64,000 nucleotides of DNA, from assembly GCA_027422505.1 (NCBI GenBank), contig JAPQWV010000744.1, positions 62,001-126,000 of the forward strand. Direction: 5' to 3'. Source of the DNA: Craterostigma plantagineum (taxonomy: Eukaryota; Streptophyta; Magnoliopsida; Lamiales; Linderniaceae). The notes below the pieces were generated by a model. It was not told where the DNA came from. It saw nothing but the letters and a program-made list of their open reading frames with translations, and ran no database searches. How positions within the stretch are numbered: position 1 is the first letter of the stretch; each line of letters begins with the position of its first letter. The position numbers and the translations under genes are program-made. Shown here piece after piece: positions 31,924 to 45,607 of the stretch.

Positions 31924-32899
31924 ATGGATGCTCAAGAGGCGAATGCACAACATGGCGAAGCCGCTTTCTGAACTTATAGAGCTAAAAGATCAAGCAGAAG
32001 ACCTTCTCTTATCACTTGAGCAAAGTCCAGCTCAGTTCTGGGTAAATGTACCCGGTGACAACACTGCTAATCCTCTAATTCCAGCCTCTAGACGACTCAA
32101 AGATCCTAGACAATACACCGCAGAGGAAAGAGTGAGAGCTAAGGCTGATCTGATAGCCAAGAACACTCTAATGCAGGGCATCCCAAACGACATTTATCGC
32201 AAGATCGACAGCATTCCTACAGCAAAGGGAATGTGGGATGAGCTGCATAAGATGATGCAAAGGACAGAAATCGGTATCAAGGCCAAGAAGGCTAATATTC
32301 TCACAGCATACGACTCCTTCAGAGCTAAACCAGAGGAATGCGATGAGGAAAATAGAAATCACAAAGACGACATGGAAACCAACATACGATTTCTTTCCTT
32401 TCTGCCCTCAGAGATATCTGCTCAAATAAGACAAAACAAAGATCTTGAGGAGTTGGATATCCACGTCATGTTCGACAATCTCGCATAACACGAGGAAGAT
32501 ATAAGCGAGATCCAGAAGGAGCAGAAGGGCAAACTTATCGAAGACACGGTTGCCTTAGTCTCAGAGAAGAGAAGTTCTATATCACGAAAAGAGAAGATAA
32601 TCAAGCCTCCTACCCCCTCAGAGTCTGAAGTCGAATCAAACTCAGGCATGGAGCCAAACATGAAATCACTGTGAAAGCAGTTGGCTCTCATTGGAAAAAT
32701 GATGAGCAAACAATACTTCAAGAAGAAGTCCTCATCATCAGCCAATCGACTTCGAACCTCAAGCTCAAAGAACAAAGAACGTGGATCTGAGACCTCCGAA
32801 GTCAAGAACACCAAAGAACCGACCAAGTGCTTTAACTGTGGGAAACCAGGTCATTATGCCAGAGAGTGCACTCTCCCAAAGAAGAGAGATGCCAACTAA
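31924..32899 (+). pseudogene. gag: Copia gag, disrupted
   Basis: The best frame (31928-32488) has PRQYTAEERVRAKADLIAKN, then GMWDELHKMMQRTE and KKANILTAYDSF, typical of the UBN2/gag family of plant copia elements. A stop follows at about 32486, where the frame otherwise continues, and another comes near 32672. The frame 32681-32899 ends with the CCHC zinc knuckle KCFNCGKPGHYAREC (32825-32869). The first ATG at 31924 is in a different frame. The N-terminal substrate-like segment is short. Not functional. Confidence 0.8.
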
Positions 32900-33379
32900 T
32901 ACTCCAGGAAGCTTCAACTCACAAAATAAAAGAAAGCTGAAGTGGCTCTAATGGCAGAACAAGACCATTGGCTCGAGGATACGTCTAGCTCAGAGGAAGA
33001 GAATCTAGCCCTCATGGCCCGCCTTAACGAGGACTCTGACGCTGAACCACCAACCAGACTGACGAAGACCAGGCATCCGAACCTTCTGAGGAGGTAGCTT
33101 CTCCTTCCACATTATTGACCATGTTAGAATCGTATCAAAAAGACGTAAGCATTTGTCCATGCTGAAATTACTCTTTCCTACAAGGTTCAACCTAAATGGG
33201 TTCCTAAATCAACGTCTAAAAAGACGAAAGCCAAAAAGGCCAAGTCTTCTATTAAGGGCACACCCACATCAACTTCTCGACGTTGACTTGGGTTGTTAAA
33301 GCTCCAACTAGTACTAACTTAGGAACCATATCTAAACCAACATCTAAATCTGTTAATCTGAGAGGACCTATTTACAAGT

Positions 33380-36300
33380 GTGTACCTAAAGCTCTCTAAT
33401 TTCATTTTGCTGATCCATCATGTGTGGTACCTCGACTCTGATTTCTCCACACACATGACGGGAAATCAGGAGCAGCTCAGCAACTACCAAGACCGACCAA
33501 ATGGAAAAGTTAGATTCGAGAACAACAACACAGCCCCTATTCCAGGATTTGGGGAAATCATTCTGACGAATCTGACAATAAAAGATGTCTCCGACGTCGA
33601 AGGTCTCCGCCATAACTTGTTCGGCATAGGTCAGTTTTGTGATAAAGGATTCCAGGTGGTCTTCCATGCTGACCGGTGCAGAATATTGGACAGTCAGGAC
33701 AAAGAACTCCTCCAAGGACTTCGGAAATCAAACCTTTACACGACCAACCTAACGTCCGTGCGGCCCTCGACAGTTGTTTGCCTCATCTCTCAGACTGTCA
33801 TTCAGAGGAACAGCTTATGGCATCAACACATGTCTCATCTCAACATTAAAGCTCTTCAAAGACTTTCAACGAAAAAAGTTTGTTCACAATCTTCCAACTA
33901 TAGTATTACAGAAAGAGCATCAATGTTTGCATGTCAACTAGGAAAAATGAAGCGAGCATCTTATCATATAAAGATGGTTGCTCTACTTCACGTCCACTGG
34001 AACTGCTACACATGGACCTCTGTGGACCAATGCAGGCACAGAGTATCAATGGACTCAAGTATATGCTGGTTATCGTTGATGATTTCTCTCGCTACAATGG
34101 ACGAAGTTCCTCCAAACTAAAGATGAGACAGGGGACTTGATCATCAATTTCATGAACTCAACTCAAAATTTACTGCAGCAAACTATCCAAGTCATCCGAA
34201 CAAACAACAGCGCTGAGTTCAAGAACAAGTACCTCAGTGACTTTTATCAGAAACTTGGGATTACTATCAACAATTCTCAGCCGCCAAGACGCCTCAACAA
34301 AACGGGGTCGTTGAAAGAAAGAACAGGACTCTAGTGGAAGCCGCACGTACGATGTTGATTCATTTCGGCCTCCCATACTTTCTTGGGCTGAGGCAGTAAA
34401 TACCGCTTGTTTCACTCAAAACAAGACGGATGGTTCACAAGCGCTTTGATAAAACTCCGTACGAGATCATTAAGAAGCGGATACCCAACATTTCCTTCTT
34501 CAATGTCTTCAGGTGCAAGTGCTTTGTGGCGAACGACAGAGAACAACGAGCTATGTTCGACCCTAAAGCATTCGAAGCCACTTTCGTCGGGTATTCTTCA
34601 ACTTCTATGGCGTACCGGGTATATATCAAGTCCAACCTCATTATCAAAGAAAGCTACAATGTCACTTTTCACGATGTGGAAGAGATGGCTTCTGGGCACA
34701 TTAGTCCAGGACCCGTGCATAACCAGATGACTTCTGAATACGACAGTTCAGAATCCGTATTCACTGGTGTGTTGGCACAAAACCAACAGACGATGGCAAC
34801 AACTCAGGATTCAACGTCAGAAGAAGCTCTGACACTTGCGTTAAATGATTTGGGCTCTCTCTTTGAGCCTATATATCAGCCAGACACCATCCCAGCTACA
34901 CCTTTAGTGGATCCCCCACTCGACGAGCCCGATGTACCAAGCTCTTCAAATGCCCCCACCTCACCCGATTCAGAATTACCACAGAACACTAAAGAACCAA
35001 CCTTGGTTTTTGAGGAAGTCTCGTCAGAATCACTCAATTCAAGTGAAGAATTAGACCTACCTCAATCTAATGAACAACCGGACATTATTGGAAATCTCGA
35101 TCCACAAATGGCTGATGCATCTACGTCAGCCCTGCCACAAGAGCAAAAGTGGACTCGAGCACAGCCGGTTGATCAGATTATTGGTGATCCTCCGAGTGGA
35201 GTACGGACACGTCATAAACAAAGTCTCATTAGCTGCTTCTTAAGCCAAAACGAGCCTAATAAGGTAGCTGACACACTTCAAGACACGGATTGGGGAATAG
35301 CAATGCAAGACGAAATCAACCAATTCGGGCGTCTCCAAGTGTGGACATTAGTACCGCGTCCGCATGGAAAAATAATTATCGGAACGAAATGGGTCTTTAA
35401 GAACAAAAAGAATGAAGATGGAAAGTGATCCGGAATAAAGCAAGGCTGGTTGCGAAGGAATATAACCAACACGAAGGCATTGACTACTACGAAACTTATG
35501 CTCCTGTTGCCCGAATCGAAGTCATCCGCCTTCTCTTGGCGTATGCGGCCCATAAAGACTTCAAAGTCTACCAAATGGATGTTAAGACTGCCTTCCTCAA
35601 CGATGTCTTAAAGGTGGAAGTCTATGTCGCTCAGCCAGAAGGCTTTGTTGATCAAAAACACCCCAATCACGTCTATCGATTGGACAAAGCTTTCTACGGA
35701 CTGAAACAAGCTCCACGTGCTTGGCATGAGTCTTGAGCGATTTCCTTGTGAAGTCTGGATTCATCCGAGGAACGATCGATACGACCCTCTTCATCAAATG
35801 GCAAGACAAAGATCTGATGGTCGTCCAAGTTTACGTAGACGACATCATATTCGGATCAACTAATCCACGACTCTGCAAGAGGTTCGGAGATTTAATGAAG
35901 AGCAAGTTTGAAATGAGTCACATTGGAGAGTTGCAATTTTTCTTAGGACTCCGAGTCAGGCAGCTCGAAGATGGCATCTTCATAAGCCAGACTAAATACA
36001 TCAAGGATATTATGAAGAAGTTCCATCAAAATCAAGCAAGCCTCTTAGCACTCCCATGTCAACAAGCTGCAAGTTGGATGCCGATCCCACAGGAAAAGCG
36101 GTCGACATCACACTCTATCGCAGCATCATCGGCTCTCTTCTGTATCTCACCTCAAGTCGGCCGGATATTATGTTTGCCACCTGCCTGTGTGCCCGCTTCC
36201 AAGCTGACCCCAAAGAATCCCACATGCTTGCGGTCAACCGGATCTTGCGCTACCTCAAGGGCACCTCCACCCTAGGATTGTGGTATCCTTAGGGCACGAA

Positions 36301-36490
36301 TTTCAAATTAATTGGCCACACTGATGCTGATTATGCAGGTTGTCGAATGGACAGGAAAAGCACCTCCGATGGCGCTCAATTTCTAGGAGAAAAGCTGGTC
36401 TACTGGTCATCAAAGAAGCAGAACTGCGTCTCAACGTCGACGGCTGAGGCAGAATACGTCGCGACCGCCAGCTGTTGCTCGCGGTCATGA
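33380..36490 (+). pseudogene. pol: Copia pol: protease, integrase, RT, partial RNase H
   Basis: The order is protease (33425-33700, WYLDSDFSTHMTG where the active DSG-type triad is altered to DSD), the pre-integrase HH-type segment (LWHQHMSHLNIKAL), and the integrase core with LLHMDLCGPMQ and VIRTNNSAEFKN. These are followed by FVGYSSTSMAYRVY and RT ([36 protein letters not shown], catalytic VYVDDIIFGS). The RNase H part (GSLLYLTSSRPDIMFAT, then TDADYAGCRMDRKSTS and STAEAEYVAT) stops abruptly near 36490, lacking its last third. Numerous frameshifts and stops (for example near 34120, 35428, 35736) make it dead. Confidence 0.9.
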
Positions 36491-38802
36491 CAAATGTCTT
36501 GTGAAACTTTAGACGTGACAATGATCGAAGCAAAATAATCTGACCCCATACTAAAAATAATAATAATATTTCTTAAAAAAATTTCCTTTTATTTTTACAT
36601 GTTATGAAAAATAAAAAAAAGTATACATATAAAAGATACATCATATTATAATATGCGATTTTAATTTGCATCTATGCAGAATTGATTAAAAGTGATTTCG
36701 CACATTCTGAAATGCAGTATTACTTTGCATTTGAGCTGAATTGTTAAAAATGCTAATATTTGTATTGCTCATACCCCCGCGCAAAAATTTTGAATACATG
36801 ATTAGGGGACCATGTATCTATGCTAAAATGATCAATTGCATGTTTTATGGATTTTGACTTGGATTGATTTTACGTCTTTGCATGATATATCAATTTAGGT
36901 GCATTATTTGAGGGGGATCATTACAAAATAAAATGCCCCGAGCTCCAAATATTTTTGATGTCTTTTCTCTAAGTGTTGCAGAAATTTTTCGATTGAAAAA
37001 TGATACAAAGCGCACCATGATGAGGAGGATTTCACGAATTTACACGTTGGAGCCAGATGTCACTGCTCGGAATTTCAGGGAGTTAATTGCACTTCAATTT
37101 TAATAAACGGGGAGTAAATGTGTGATTATTAAGTAAAATAGGGGCCAATCTGAAAAAAGTTAGAAAAACTTATCATCGAAAAACTAGGACTGAATGGTAA
37201 TTTTCTGTTGCAGTTTCTCGAGCGAAAATTGATTTGAGACCAAATGGTAATTTTCACTTCAAATTTGTCGAGCGAAAATTAAACAGGAATCAAAAATGAA
37301 AATTCTCGATTGGAGTTTCTTGAGCGAAAATTTATAATTGGGCCTGTATAATATGTGAACTCAAAACGTCCAATCAGCCCAATTAGAAGAAGTAACCTTT
37401 TAGCAGTCAAAATACTTTAGCTCACGCAAATCTAATCGAAAAATCAACAGTGTCTTCTCAAATTCTCTCTCGCAGAACTGAAAAACGATTCTATTTTCAC
37501 TCAAATCCTTCGATTTTCACCCGAAATTGTCTTTTTAAGGTAGAATCGACACCTATATGATGTTTGCATGCATTTAAACTCCGTTTGTATCTGCATTTTG
37601 TAGTTATTCGCTTGATTAGGATTAGATTTTCGGTTGTTGTGAAACCCGTATACTATCTTGCAATGATTAAGGCCTATCTACGTGTTTATCTGGATTAATG
37701 TTTGCATATTAAGATAGTTTCACTGTTTTTGCTTCATCTTGTAGTATAGATTTTTGGAAAATCTGCGTCTTAAAGTTAGAATCTTAGTTTCGACTTAAAC
37801 TAGGTTTTTGAACGTTTGAAGCAGTCGAAAAACTTTTTCGATCGTAGTGTCAATTGAATTTAGATTTGATTAAATTACTGTTTGAATCGAATAAGGTTTT
37901 CGATCGCTAAATTCTAACTTAGTCGTTAAGATAAATGACGTAGAATGAAAAGATACTTAATATTGAGAAACCTAATTGGGATTTTATGCGAGCGAAAAAG
38001 CTTAAGAGTGAAATTGATAAAATAGATGCAATTAAGTTCGAGCGCAAAACTTACCATAAAAAACAGTACTTTCGATTTCAATTTTCTTTCGATCGTAAAT
38101 TTTAGAGGCGAAAAAAGTTAATTTTTCGACGATACAATTTCTCGATCGTAAAAATACGTACGATGATTTTAATCGATCGAAAATTTTCTCGGCGAGTCAC
38201 CTAGTTTCTCGTTGTCAATTTTCTCGATCGTAAAATTTTGCAGCGAAAACTATTTTAAAATCGAAATACTTTCTCGCTCGATAACTTTCACAGCGAAAAA
38301 TTTTATTAACGCGCGAAAAATTTCTCGATCGTAAATTTACGCTGAAATCAATTTTCTCGATCGTAAATTTACACAAAATTTTTTCTCGATCGTAAAATTT
38401 CTCGGCTACAGTAGCACGCGTATAACGTTCAACACTTAGTAAAATATTCTAAGTCTTTTTCACTGTAGCATACCTTAGCGAATAAAATTTTTTCGACCGC
38501 GAATTAAAATTGCTTTCAAAATCCACACTTAGGCAATTTAATTGAAAATTTCAATTCTCGCGCGATAAATAGGACGGAGTGAACAGTGCGTGATTTACAA
38601 ATCAACACTTAGAATATTTTCGACCAAACACTTGTGTACATAAGTCGAAATTCACTTTGTATGACCTATGTGTGAAACTGAATTTCAATTACAAATTTAT
38701 CAAACATATTCGGAAAATGTAAGACTATTATGTTTGATGAATTAATTTCGACTCAAATTAAAATCAATGAACTAATGTTTTGTTTTTCAAATTAATTTTC
38801 AG
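36491..38802 (+). other. Spacer between pol and the extra ORF
   Basis: AT-rich, without a sizeable frame. From about 37800 to 38420 it holds repeated TTTCTCGATCGTAAAATTT-like words with the palindrome CGATCG. The end TTTTCAG at 38796-38802 just before ATG 38803 resembles a splice acceptor for a subgenomic or spliced extra-ORF mRNA. Confidence 0.5.
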
Positions 38803-41800
38803 ATGGATCATATCCGACCTACAACCACATTAACGAGAAAAACCTATACCTCAAGATTCAAGACACCAACTTCCAACTCGACCTGACTATCTTCAGGTGT
38901 CCGGACGAGATCATTGTGTCTATACTGCAAGGCCATCCCCTCTGGTACACGCTCACGGTTTCGACATCCGTGCCCATGGTCTACTTACAACAATTCTGGG
39001 GAAGAATTAATAGTGTAATAGTTGATGGCTCCTCATGACGGTCCTCGGGACGAGACACATAAGCTTCAGCAAGGATGACTTCGGGTTCGTCCTAGACCTA
39101 CCCTTCAGCAGAAACTATGACCCTCTACCTTCACATGCAGAGATGGTGCGTGACTTTCTACATATGGGATACCGTCCACCGCTCACCAAACTTGCACAAG
39201 TTCAGAGCAACGAAATCCCGCACCCATGGAAGACACTGTTTGGCATCATCAACAAGTGTCTGTCGCCAAAGCACGCCGGGTTTGACAAAGGCAACGACAA
39301 CATTCTCCGCATCTTCCACGGAATAGCATTCTCGCGGAATTATGATTTCGCTCAACTGATTTGGAACGATCTAGCTGAACAGATCAGACAAAACGAGAAC
39401 AAAAGGTCGAAGAATGTTCTGTATGCCCGGTGGTTCAACGTCATCATCAGACAACTCATGAAGATGCACGAGAACATCCCTCGTCTACCTCTAGGAGGGA
39501 ACTACCAACCCCCAAAACTCAAATTCTTCCACCATCCGAGGCTGATTCGTCTCGCCGACCCCTCGGGAGACGTCTATAGACTGTACTACCGGGAGAATCA
39601 TCTCACGGAGCAGATGATTAGAGAGCCCCCGATAGATTTTCATGTGATCCCTCCCCATCAACAACAACACCAACCTAGCCCTGAAGCCGAGTTGATAGAT
39701 CAAGTGGCTTAGGAGTTAGAACAGGAGCCTCCAACTCAGGAAACACAAGTAGCAGACGATGATGCCATGCTGATTGACGCAGTGGCACAAAAGTTGGAAC
39801 TGGAGGCTCCACAACAATCGCTTGGTGCTGAAGTGCCCATCATTGTTGGTGTGTTCCAAGGATCGATTGAGGAGATCCTGCAACAGGCAACACAGCCCGA
39901 AGCGGAAACGGGGCACAGTCCACCTTCGCAAGCTACTACGCCTGCACCAGAGGCCGTGATTCCCACGATCACATCTCAAGAGCCTCAACCAACAGAAGCC
40001 CATGAGGATGTTGCAAGGGAACTAACTCCTCATACAGCTACTCCGTTTGAAGCAACGGATTCTGACGAAGAGGTTCACCTGATAAGACGGGTTCCAAGAC
40101 ATTCACTCTCAATCACCGAGCCCGTCATCACAGCTGTTGCTTCTACATCAGACACAACACCAGTCATCACTCCACGTACTGAGGCCGAAGCCCAGAATCC
40201 ACTCATTACCGGCCCAGTCCCACCGGTGTCTGATACGCAGATTCAATCTGAACCTGCCACAACATCCATAGATGAGAATCTTCAAGATTCGAATCGAGGA
40301 TTGGATGGAAGTCTCGGACATTCACAACCTCACGTGACTATGAGCCAGTCTGAGGAGCCGTCCGCCTAGTTTGTGACTGAAGCACACTTCCAAGCAGCTC
40401 TCTCTGAGGCCATCAGATCATTTGAACACAAAATGATGGAGAGAGCACTGGCAACCATCGAGACGTCCCGACGCAACACTGGGAAAGCACCCGTCTCAGA
40501 GGACACTTCCGCACAAGCAAACCTCCCAACCCCACAACACTCTCCCACCGACCCACTCACAAACTCATCCATCCTCATTAATCCATACACCATACCCATC
40601 ACCGAACTCCACAACATACTACTCGCCCGCCTTATAGGCCTTCCCACCCGAACGCCTCAGGAGGAATCACTCAACAGGCGTCTCGTGGATCACCCTGAGC
40701 CACCTACTCAGTCCTGCCGAGGCCAAAGCTCCCGCACACGACGTCGATATGACGATCCTGGCGATCAGGACCGTCATGAGGGGGAGAAACGATCTAGGAC
40801 ATCATCAAGTGGCCAAGGTGAAGGTCAAGGACAAGGTTCGGGTGCGACGCGGACAAGCGCTAGAGCCGATGAAACCTCACAACCTACTACCCAAACAACC
40901 ACCACCACGCACCGCACCACCCATACTCTAACCCAAATCGACCCACCAACCTTGCACCTAAGGACGACTCCGTCCACACCACCACAGACCTTCACAAGCC
41001 CATTGCTTCCAGAAGAAGAAGCAAGTGCAGCAATGCTCGTGGCCTTGGCAGCCACTCAGGCCACTCTCTGGACCCCTCCAGAGCAACCGGGACCATCGGG
41101 ACATGCCGTTAACCCACACGAGTTCCTTGACAAATATATATTCGAAGGACAGTGGATTACCCATACCATGCCCGATGAGATTCAGAGACAACGACTCAAG
41201 GACGTTTGACATTTTCTTCAAGCAGCTTCGGTGGACCTAGTCTTGATAGAAGACGAAGAACTTCAGGAAGGTGAAGACCATGAAAAGATTCCCCAAGGGC
41301 TTCCAGAGCTTATTGCGCAACGAGCGGCTTCCCCTACAAGACAAATGCCAGGGACTGTTCGGATCGACACGCCGTGGGAAAATATCAGAATTGAGATTCC
41401 CTTCCTTGAAGAAGTTCGAGAACACATTTGGAGGTCACCGGACAAAGTCAAGAAGTTGAATGAGTTCGAGCTCCGAGGGATCTCTCACTGGGATCAGCAG
41501 AAGAGAATGACCTATCTCTGGATGCTAACCCATCTTGGACCAGATATGAGGCTGGGGATGACCAAAGGACAACCAAAGAGCCATTATAAGAGTCTATCCC
41601 CGATATGCCAGCTTCTAAGTGTCTTCTGTGCTAAAGGAGGTCTTCCAACACCCTACTATGTCATCGAGCGAGTAGACAGAACTCGAGAAGTACTGTATCT
41701 ACCAGATATTAAGCGAGAGCAACCTACCGTATCTCCCTGGTGAGGAGGTGTACTGTATCTACCAGCTATACGTAGAGAAGTACAAGGGTCCTCAAGGCTT

Positions 41801-42346
41801 CATAAAGAAGGAAGGACTCGACGGACTCTACCGATTCATGGTGCGACAAGTCAAGTACTTCGTTGCTCACTACCTTCAGATGGCTCTGGAGAGCAACATG
41901 AAGAAGGTTAACATGACCGCGCCGCTCAACAAAGGACCTGAGATCGAAGGGCTTCCCAACAACAACGTACACATCAGCTCAGTCCTAGTGATCACTTATC
42001 ACAATCCGATCGCGAAGAAGACTAGGTTGATGCTGAAGAATGATATTCACAAGTTTTGTGATGGGACGCTCAAGGTCATCAGGCAGAACTAGAGAAAAGG
42101 TTGGAAGAAATCAACAGAGAGATGATACTGAAGCTTCATAGGTTCGTGAGAGAACAACCGCTCCTGATGGAACTACTTGAGGACATCGAAGAGCGACTGG
42201 AGCTGAGGAATACGCTATGGAACTTCGAGCATGCGCTGGGCTTGCGCAAGTCATACTATGCCCGACTAGGACAGATGGCGCGGAAGAGCAATCAAGCACA
42301 AAGGGGGAAAATGTCAAATACTACCTGTAATGTGCTTTCATTTTAA
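38803..42346 (+). pseudogene. Long extra ORF of the copia element, disrupted
   Basis: It begins near ATG 38803. After a frame change it reads LTIFRCPDEIIVSILQGHPL and YLQQFWGRI, then the open frames 39035-39712, 39767-40369, 40373-41209, 41231-41743, 41748-42092 and 42101-42346. Only single stops or shifts separate these (TAG at 39710, stop at 40367). The protein has an N-terminal alpha-helical domain (KDDFGFVLDLPFS, WKTLFGIINKCLSPKHAGFD), a Pro/Thr/Ser-rich middle and a C-terminal domain (PWENIRIEIPFLEEVREHIW; KFCDGTLKVI). The protein at 59880-63531 is homologous throughout. Sireviruses carry extra ORFs here, some called env-like, but I see no clear membrane segment. The function is unknown. 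Confidence 0.75.
42300..42311 (+). promoter_or_regulatory. Polypurine tract of the copia element
   Basis: AAGGGGGAAAA directly abuts the TG of the 3' LTR at 42312. Confidence 0.8.
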
Positions 42347-42419
42347 TTAGTTGTCTTTGTAGTTAGGGGCTTTTCTTATATTTGTACTTAGATTAGGACT
42401 TGTATGTAGACATGCCCAA

Positions 42420-42745
42420 AATAAACTGTAACCGGCGGTTGAAGCGTGGAACCGCCGGTTACGGAACCACCGGCTACGGTTTGTAACCGTAACCGGCAAC
42501 AACCGTAACCGGCAAACGCAAACGGCCGGTTACGGGGCGGTTGGTCGATTTGACCAACCGCAAACCGCCGGTTGGTAACCTCCGGTTAGGCGGTTAACCG
42601 GCGGTTGACCAATTAACAAAAAAAATTTCAAAATTCAAAATTTGAATTTGTCGCCTACCGTTTTTATAAAAAATATTGAATTTAGCCGTTGTAACCGGCG
42701 GTTTGTCCGGTTAACCGCGGTTAACCGGACAAACCGCCGGTTACA
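42420..42745. repeat. Left subterminal AACCGGCGGTT-type array of the hAT
   Basis: Roughly twenty overlapping words of the form GTAACCGGCGGTT, AACCGCCGGTT or GGTTAACCGG occur within 330 bases, many forming palindromes around CCGG or CGCG. In hAT elements such subterminal repeats bind the transposase. Confidence 0.75.
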
Positions 42746-42774
42746 ACGGGTAAAAAATGTCTTTTTCTTTAAAT

Positions 42775-43262
42775 TTTAGTCTCTCTCTCAATCTCTCTCA
42801 CTCTCAGTCTCTCTCTCTCGCTCTCTCTCTCTCTCTGTCTCAATCTCTCTCTCTCTCTCTCACTCTCTGTCTCTCTCTCTCGCTCTCTCTCTCACTCTCA
42901 GTCTCTCTCTCTCGCTCTCTCTCTCGCCAGACCACCTTCCGCCGCCGACCACCTCCCGCAGCCGCGACGCGCCGCCGCCGGCCGCCGCAGCCACCGCCAG
43001 CCCCCACCATCGCCGCCGCCACCGCACTACCGCGCCACCTCACCACCACCGCCGCACCACCACCACCGCCGCACCACCACCGTCGCCGCACCACCACCAC
43101 CGCCGGCCGCCACACCACCGCGCCACCGCCACGCGCCCGCCACCACCTCCGCCCCGCGCCACCTCACCACCACCACCGCAGCCACCGTCGGCCACCGCAG
43201 CCACGCGCCGCCGCACCACCGCCGCATCACCGTCGGCCGCCGCAGCCACGGCCTCGGCCCCG
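42775..43262. repeat. CT-rich and CACCGC low-complexity leader
   Basis: 42775-42930 is (CT)n-like. 42940-43262 is dominated by CAC/CGC/GCC triplets that give Pro/His/Arg/Ala runs in every frame. The large frames here on both strands reflect this bias and are not genes. It forms the leader before the transposase ATG at 43341. Confidence 0.8.
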
Positions 43263-43340
43263 ACCCTTGGTATCCTCTTTTTGCCCTTTTTAGTTTTTTA
43301 TCTAACCGTATTTTTTGTATCCGTGTGTAGATTATTTTTA

Positions 43341-45579
43341 GATGGATCGTGGTGGTGGCCGACGTGGTTCTCGTGAATCGAGGGCCAGCAAAGGGAAGCA
43401 AGTCGTTGGTAGTTCATCGCAAGATGACTAACAACAATATGACTCGAACGAGTTCTTGGATATCGCCGACGTGCTCGGCGGCAACTTAAACGAGGACGTG
43501 ACCGGGTTCGAACCGTCGCCGGGAGCAAGCTCGCATGCCGCACAACATACAGAGGCGGAGGAGGAAGCGCCGACGCAAACCGGCGCCGCCCGACGGTTAC
43601 AGTCGGACATCTTCGCGGTACACTTCAGGAAGGTACCTACTAGTATAGTTAACCAATTTAAAGCTATTTGTAATTACTGTGGTAAGGAGTATAATTTTAG
43701 AAAGGGGGCGGATATGGGTCAATGACTTCCCATCTCCGTTCGAAACACCCGACTAAGTTAGGGGTAGCACAAAACCAACAGCAAATGTTCGGCGGAACGG
43801 ACTCGTCCGCGTCGGGACCGGCGGTCGGGAGCGGAAGCGCAACGTCGTTGTTTCATTACAACGAGGAGGTTGCACGACGGGAGCTTGCCAAGTTCGTAGC
43901 CACGAAGCACCTTGCATTTCGATTTGCCGACGATCCGATCTACGAGCATTGAATCAAGACCGCATACAACCCTCAGGCGAAGAAGGTTTCGAGGAGCACC
44001 CTGACGTGGGATACTAGGAAGACAGTACTCGCGCTTAAGCGCTACTTATTAGCTTTATTAGGTAGTTTAGGAACTAACGTGTCGATTTGCTCTGATATAT
44101 GGAGCGATCATTGGCAACGTTCATCATACATGGGCGTGACGTGTCACTGGGTCGATGACTCGTGGACGATACAAAAGCGCTTGATTGCATATAGGGAGTT
44201 CGATGAAGCGCACACCGCGCAAAACATTTCCATCAAGCTTAGGACGATCTTATCAGAGTATAGGATAGTCAACAAAGTCTTTTCAGTATCGTTCGACAAT
44301 GCGAGCGCTAACAACGCGAGCATTGAACGATTGAAAGGAGTATTGTCAGCCGTCAGTCGGAGGACGATTTTTCCACGTGCGTTGTTTTTGCCACATACTT
44401 AACCTTTGTGTGCAAGACGTATTAGTTAGTTTAAAGGAACAGGTCCAGCCTATACGCTACGCAATCAACTACCTGATGCGGCACCCGTCTTTGTGGAAGA
44501 AGTGGAAGCGTTTCTGCGCTAGAGAGGATGTAGCAGCCAAGAAGTTTAGTTTAGACGTACCCACCAGGTGGAATTCCACCTACAAGTTGTTGTACAGTTC
44601 GATGGAATATCGGACACAGCTGTGCGACTTCTTTGCCGAAAACAGAGTGTTGCCGTACATTTTAGTTCCAGAGATGTGGGACCCGTGCAACAGTTTATGT
44701 GAGATACTTCAAGTATTTCACGACGCCAGCGAGGCGATGTCGGGTTCATATTACCCGACTTCCATACTTGCGTTAGATCATTGCGTTAAAGTCGCAATTA
44801 TACTCGACGGGCTTCGGTTTGATCCAGTAGTCGACGAGGCCGTTGGCAAACATGACTACCAAGTGGCTCAAATATTTTTTTGAGTTACTGGATATCTTTA
44901 TTATAGCGAAGATATTGGATCCGAGATGGCGTTTAGATGGTACGGGTAGACTACTAGAATGCTACTATACTAAGGTATCGTTGGGCAGGGTAGTCGATAG
45001 CATTTATTGGCAGAGCGTACTCGATCGAGCGCATGGCTCTTTGAAGGAGCTCTTAAAGAGTATAAGCCCGATTTTGGCCACGACTCGTCTCGGGGATCGG
45101 GGCGCGGTCAATCTAGTTCTACTAGTGGTCGATCTTCACGATTAGCTGACTACTACGACATCCTCAATGCAAACAAGCGTTCAAGGTCCGCCCAAAACCC
45201 CTACATAGAAGTCGATAACTTTATGTCGACGACTTTCGAGTTCGAGGACGAAGATGAGTTCAACGTCCTTAGATGGTGGTCGAGGGTGTCACCAACGTAT
45301 CTAACGTTGGCGAGGATCGCTCGGGAGATCCTTGCCATCCCGGTCTCGACCGTCGCGGTGGAGCATGCTTTTAGCATGGGCGGTTTGACCTTGAGCGAGA
45401 AGCGTTCGAACTTGAGTGTCGACAACCTCGAGTACCATTGTCTTCTCGACGACTGGACTCGAGCCGAGTATCGCACCCAAGATGAGCGTGCCAGCGACTC
45501 GCCCGACGACCTTTTCGAGGACACCACCGGCACGGAGACGAGCGGTGGCAACGGCGGCGGCGGCGGCGAGGATTATTAG
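43341..45579 (+). pseudogene. hAT transposase (BED zinc finger), disrupted
   Basis: From ATG 43341 the product starts with a basic Gly/Arg/Ser-rich stretch and reaches an in-frame stop (43428-43430). It then continues through an acidic segment to a BED finger: FKAICNYCGKEY, a one-base frameshift near 43720, and SHLRSKHP. The RNase H-like core shows SICSDIWSDHWQRSSYMGVT and SFDNASANNASI, each with a candidate catalytic Asp, and then CHILNLCVQD and PTRWNSTYKLL. The C-terminal hAT dimerisation region is well kept: FNVLRWWSRVSPTYLTLARI, then AREILAIPVSTVAVEHAFSM. Further breaks occur near 43952, 44400, 44882 and 45145. This copy cannot make transposase. Confidence 0.9.
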
Positions 45580-45607
45580 AGGCTTTCGGCGAGGTGTGGA
45601 CTCCTCA

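Noticed and set aside
42757..43293. Frame of 178 codons with Ser/Leu and then Pro/His/Arg runs, plus large opposite-strand frames
   Set aside because: They are products of (CT)n and CAC/CGC triplet repeats in the hAT leader; no protein-like complexity.
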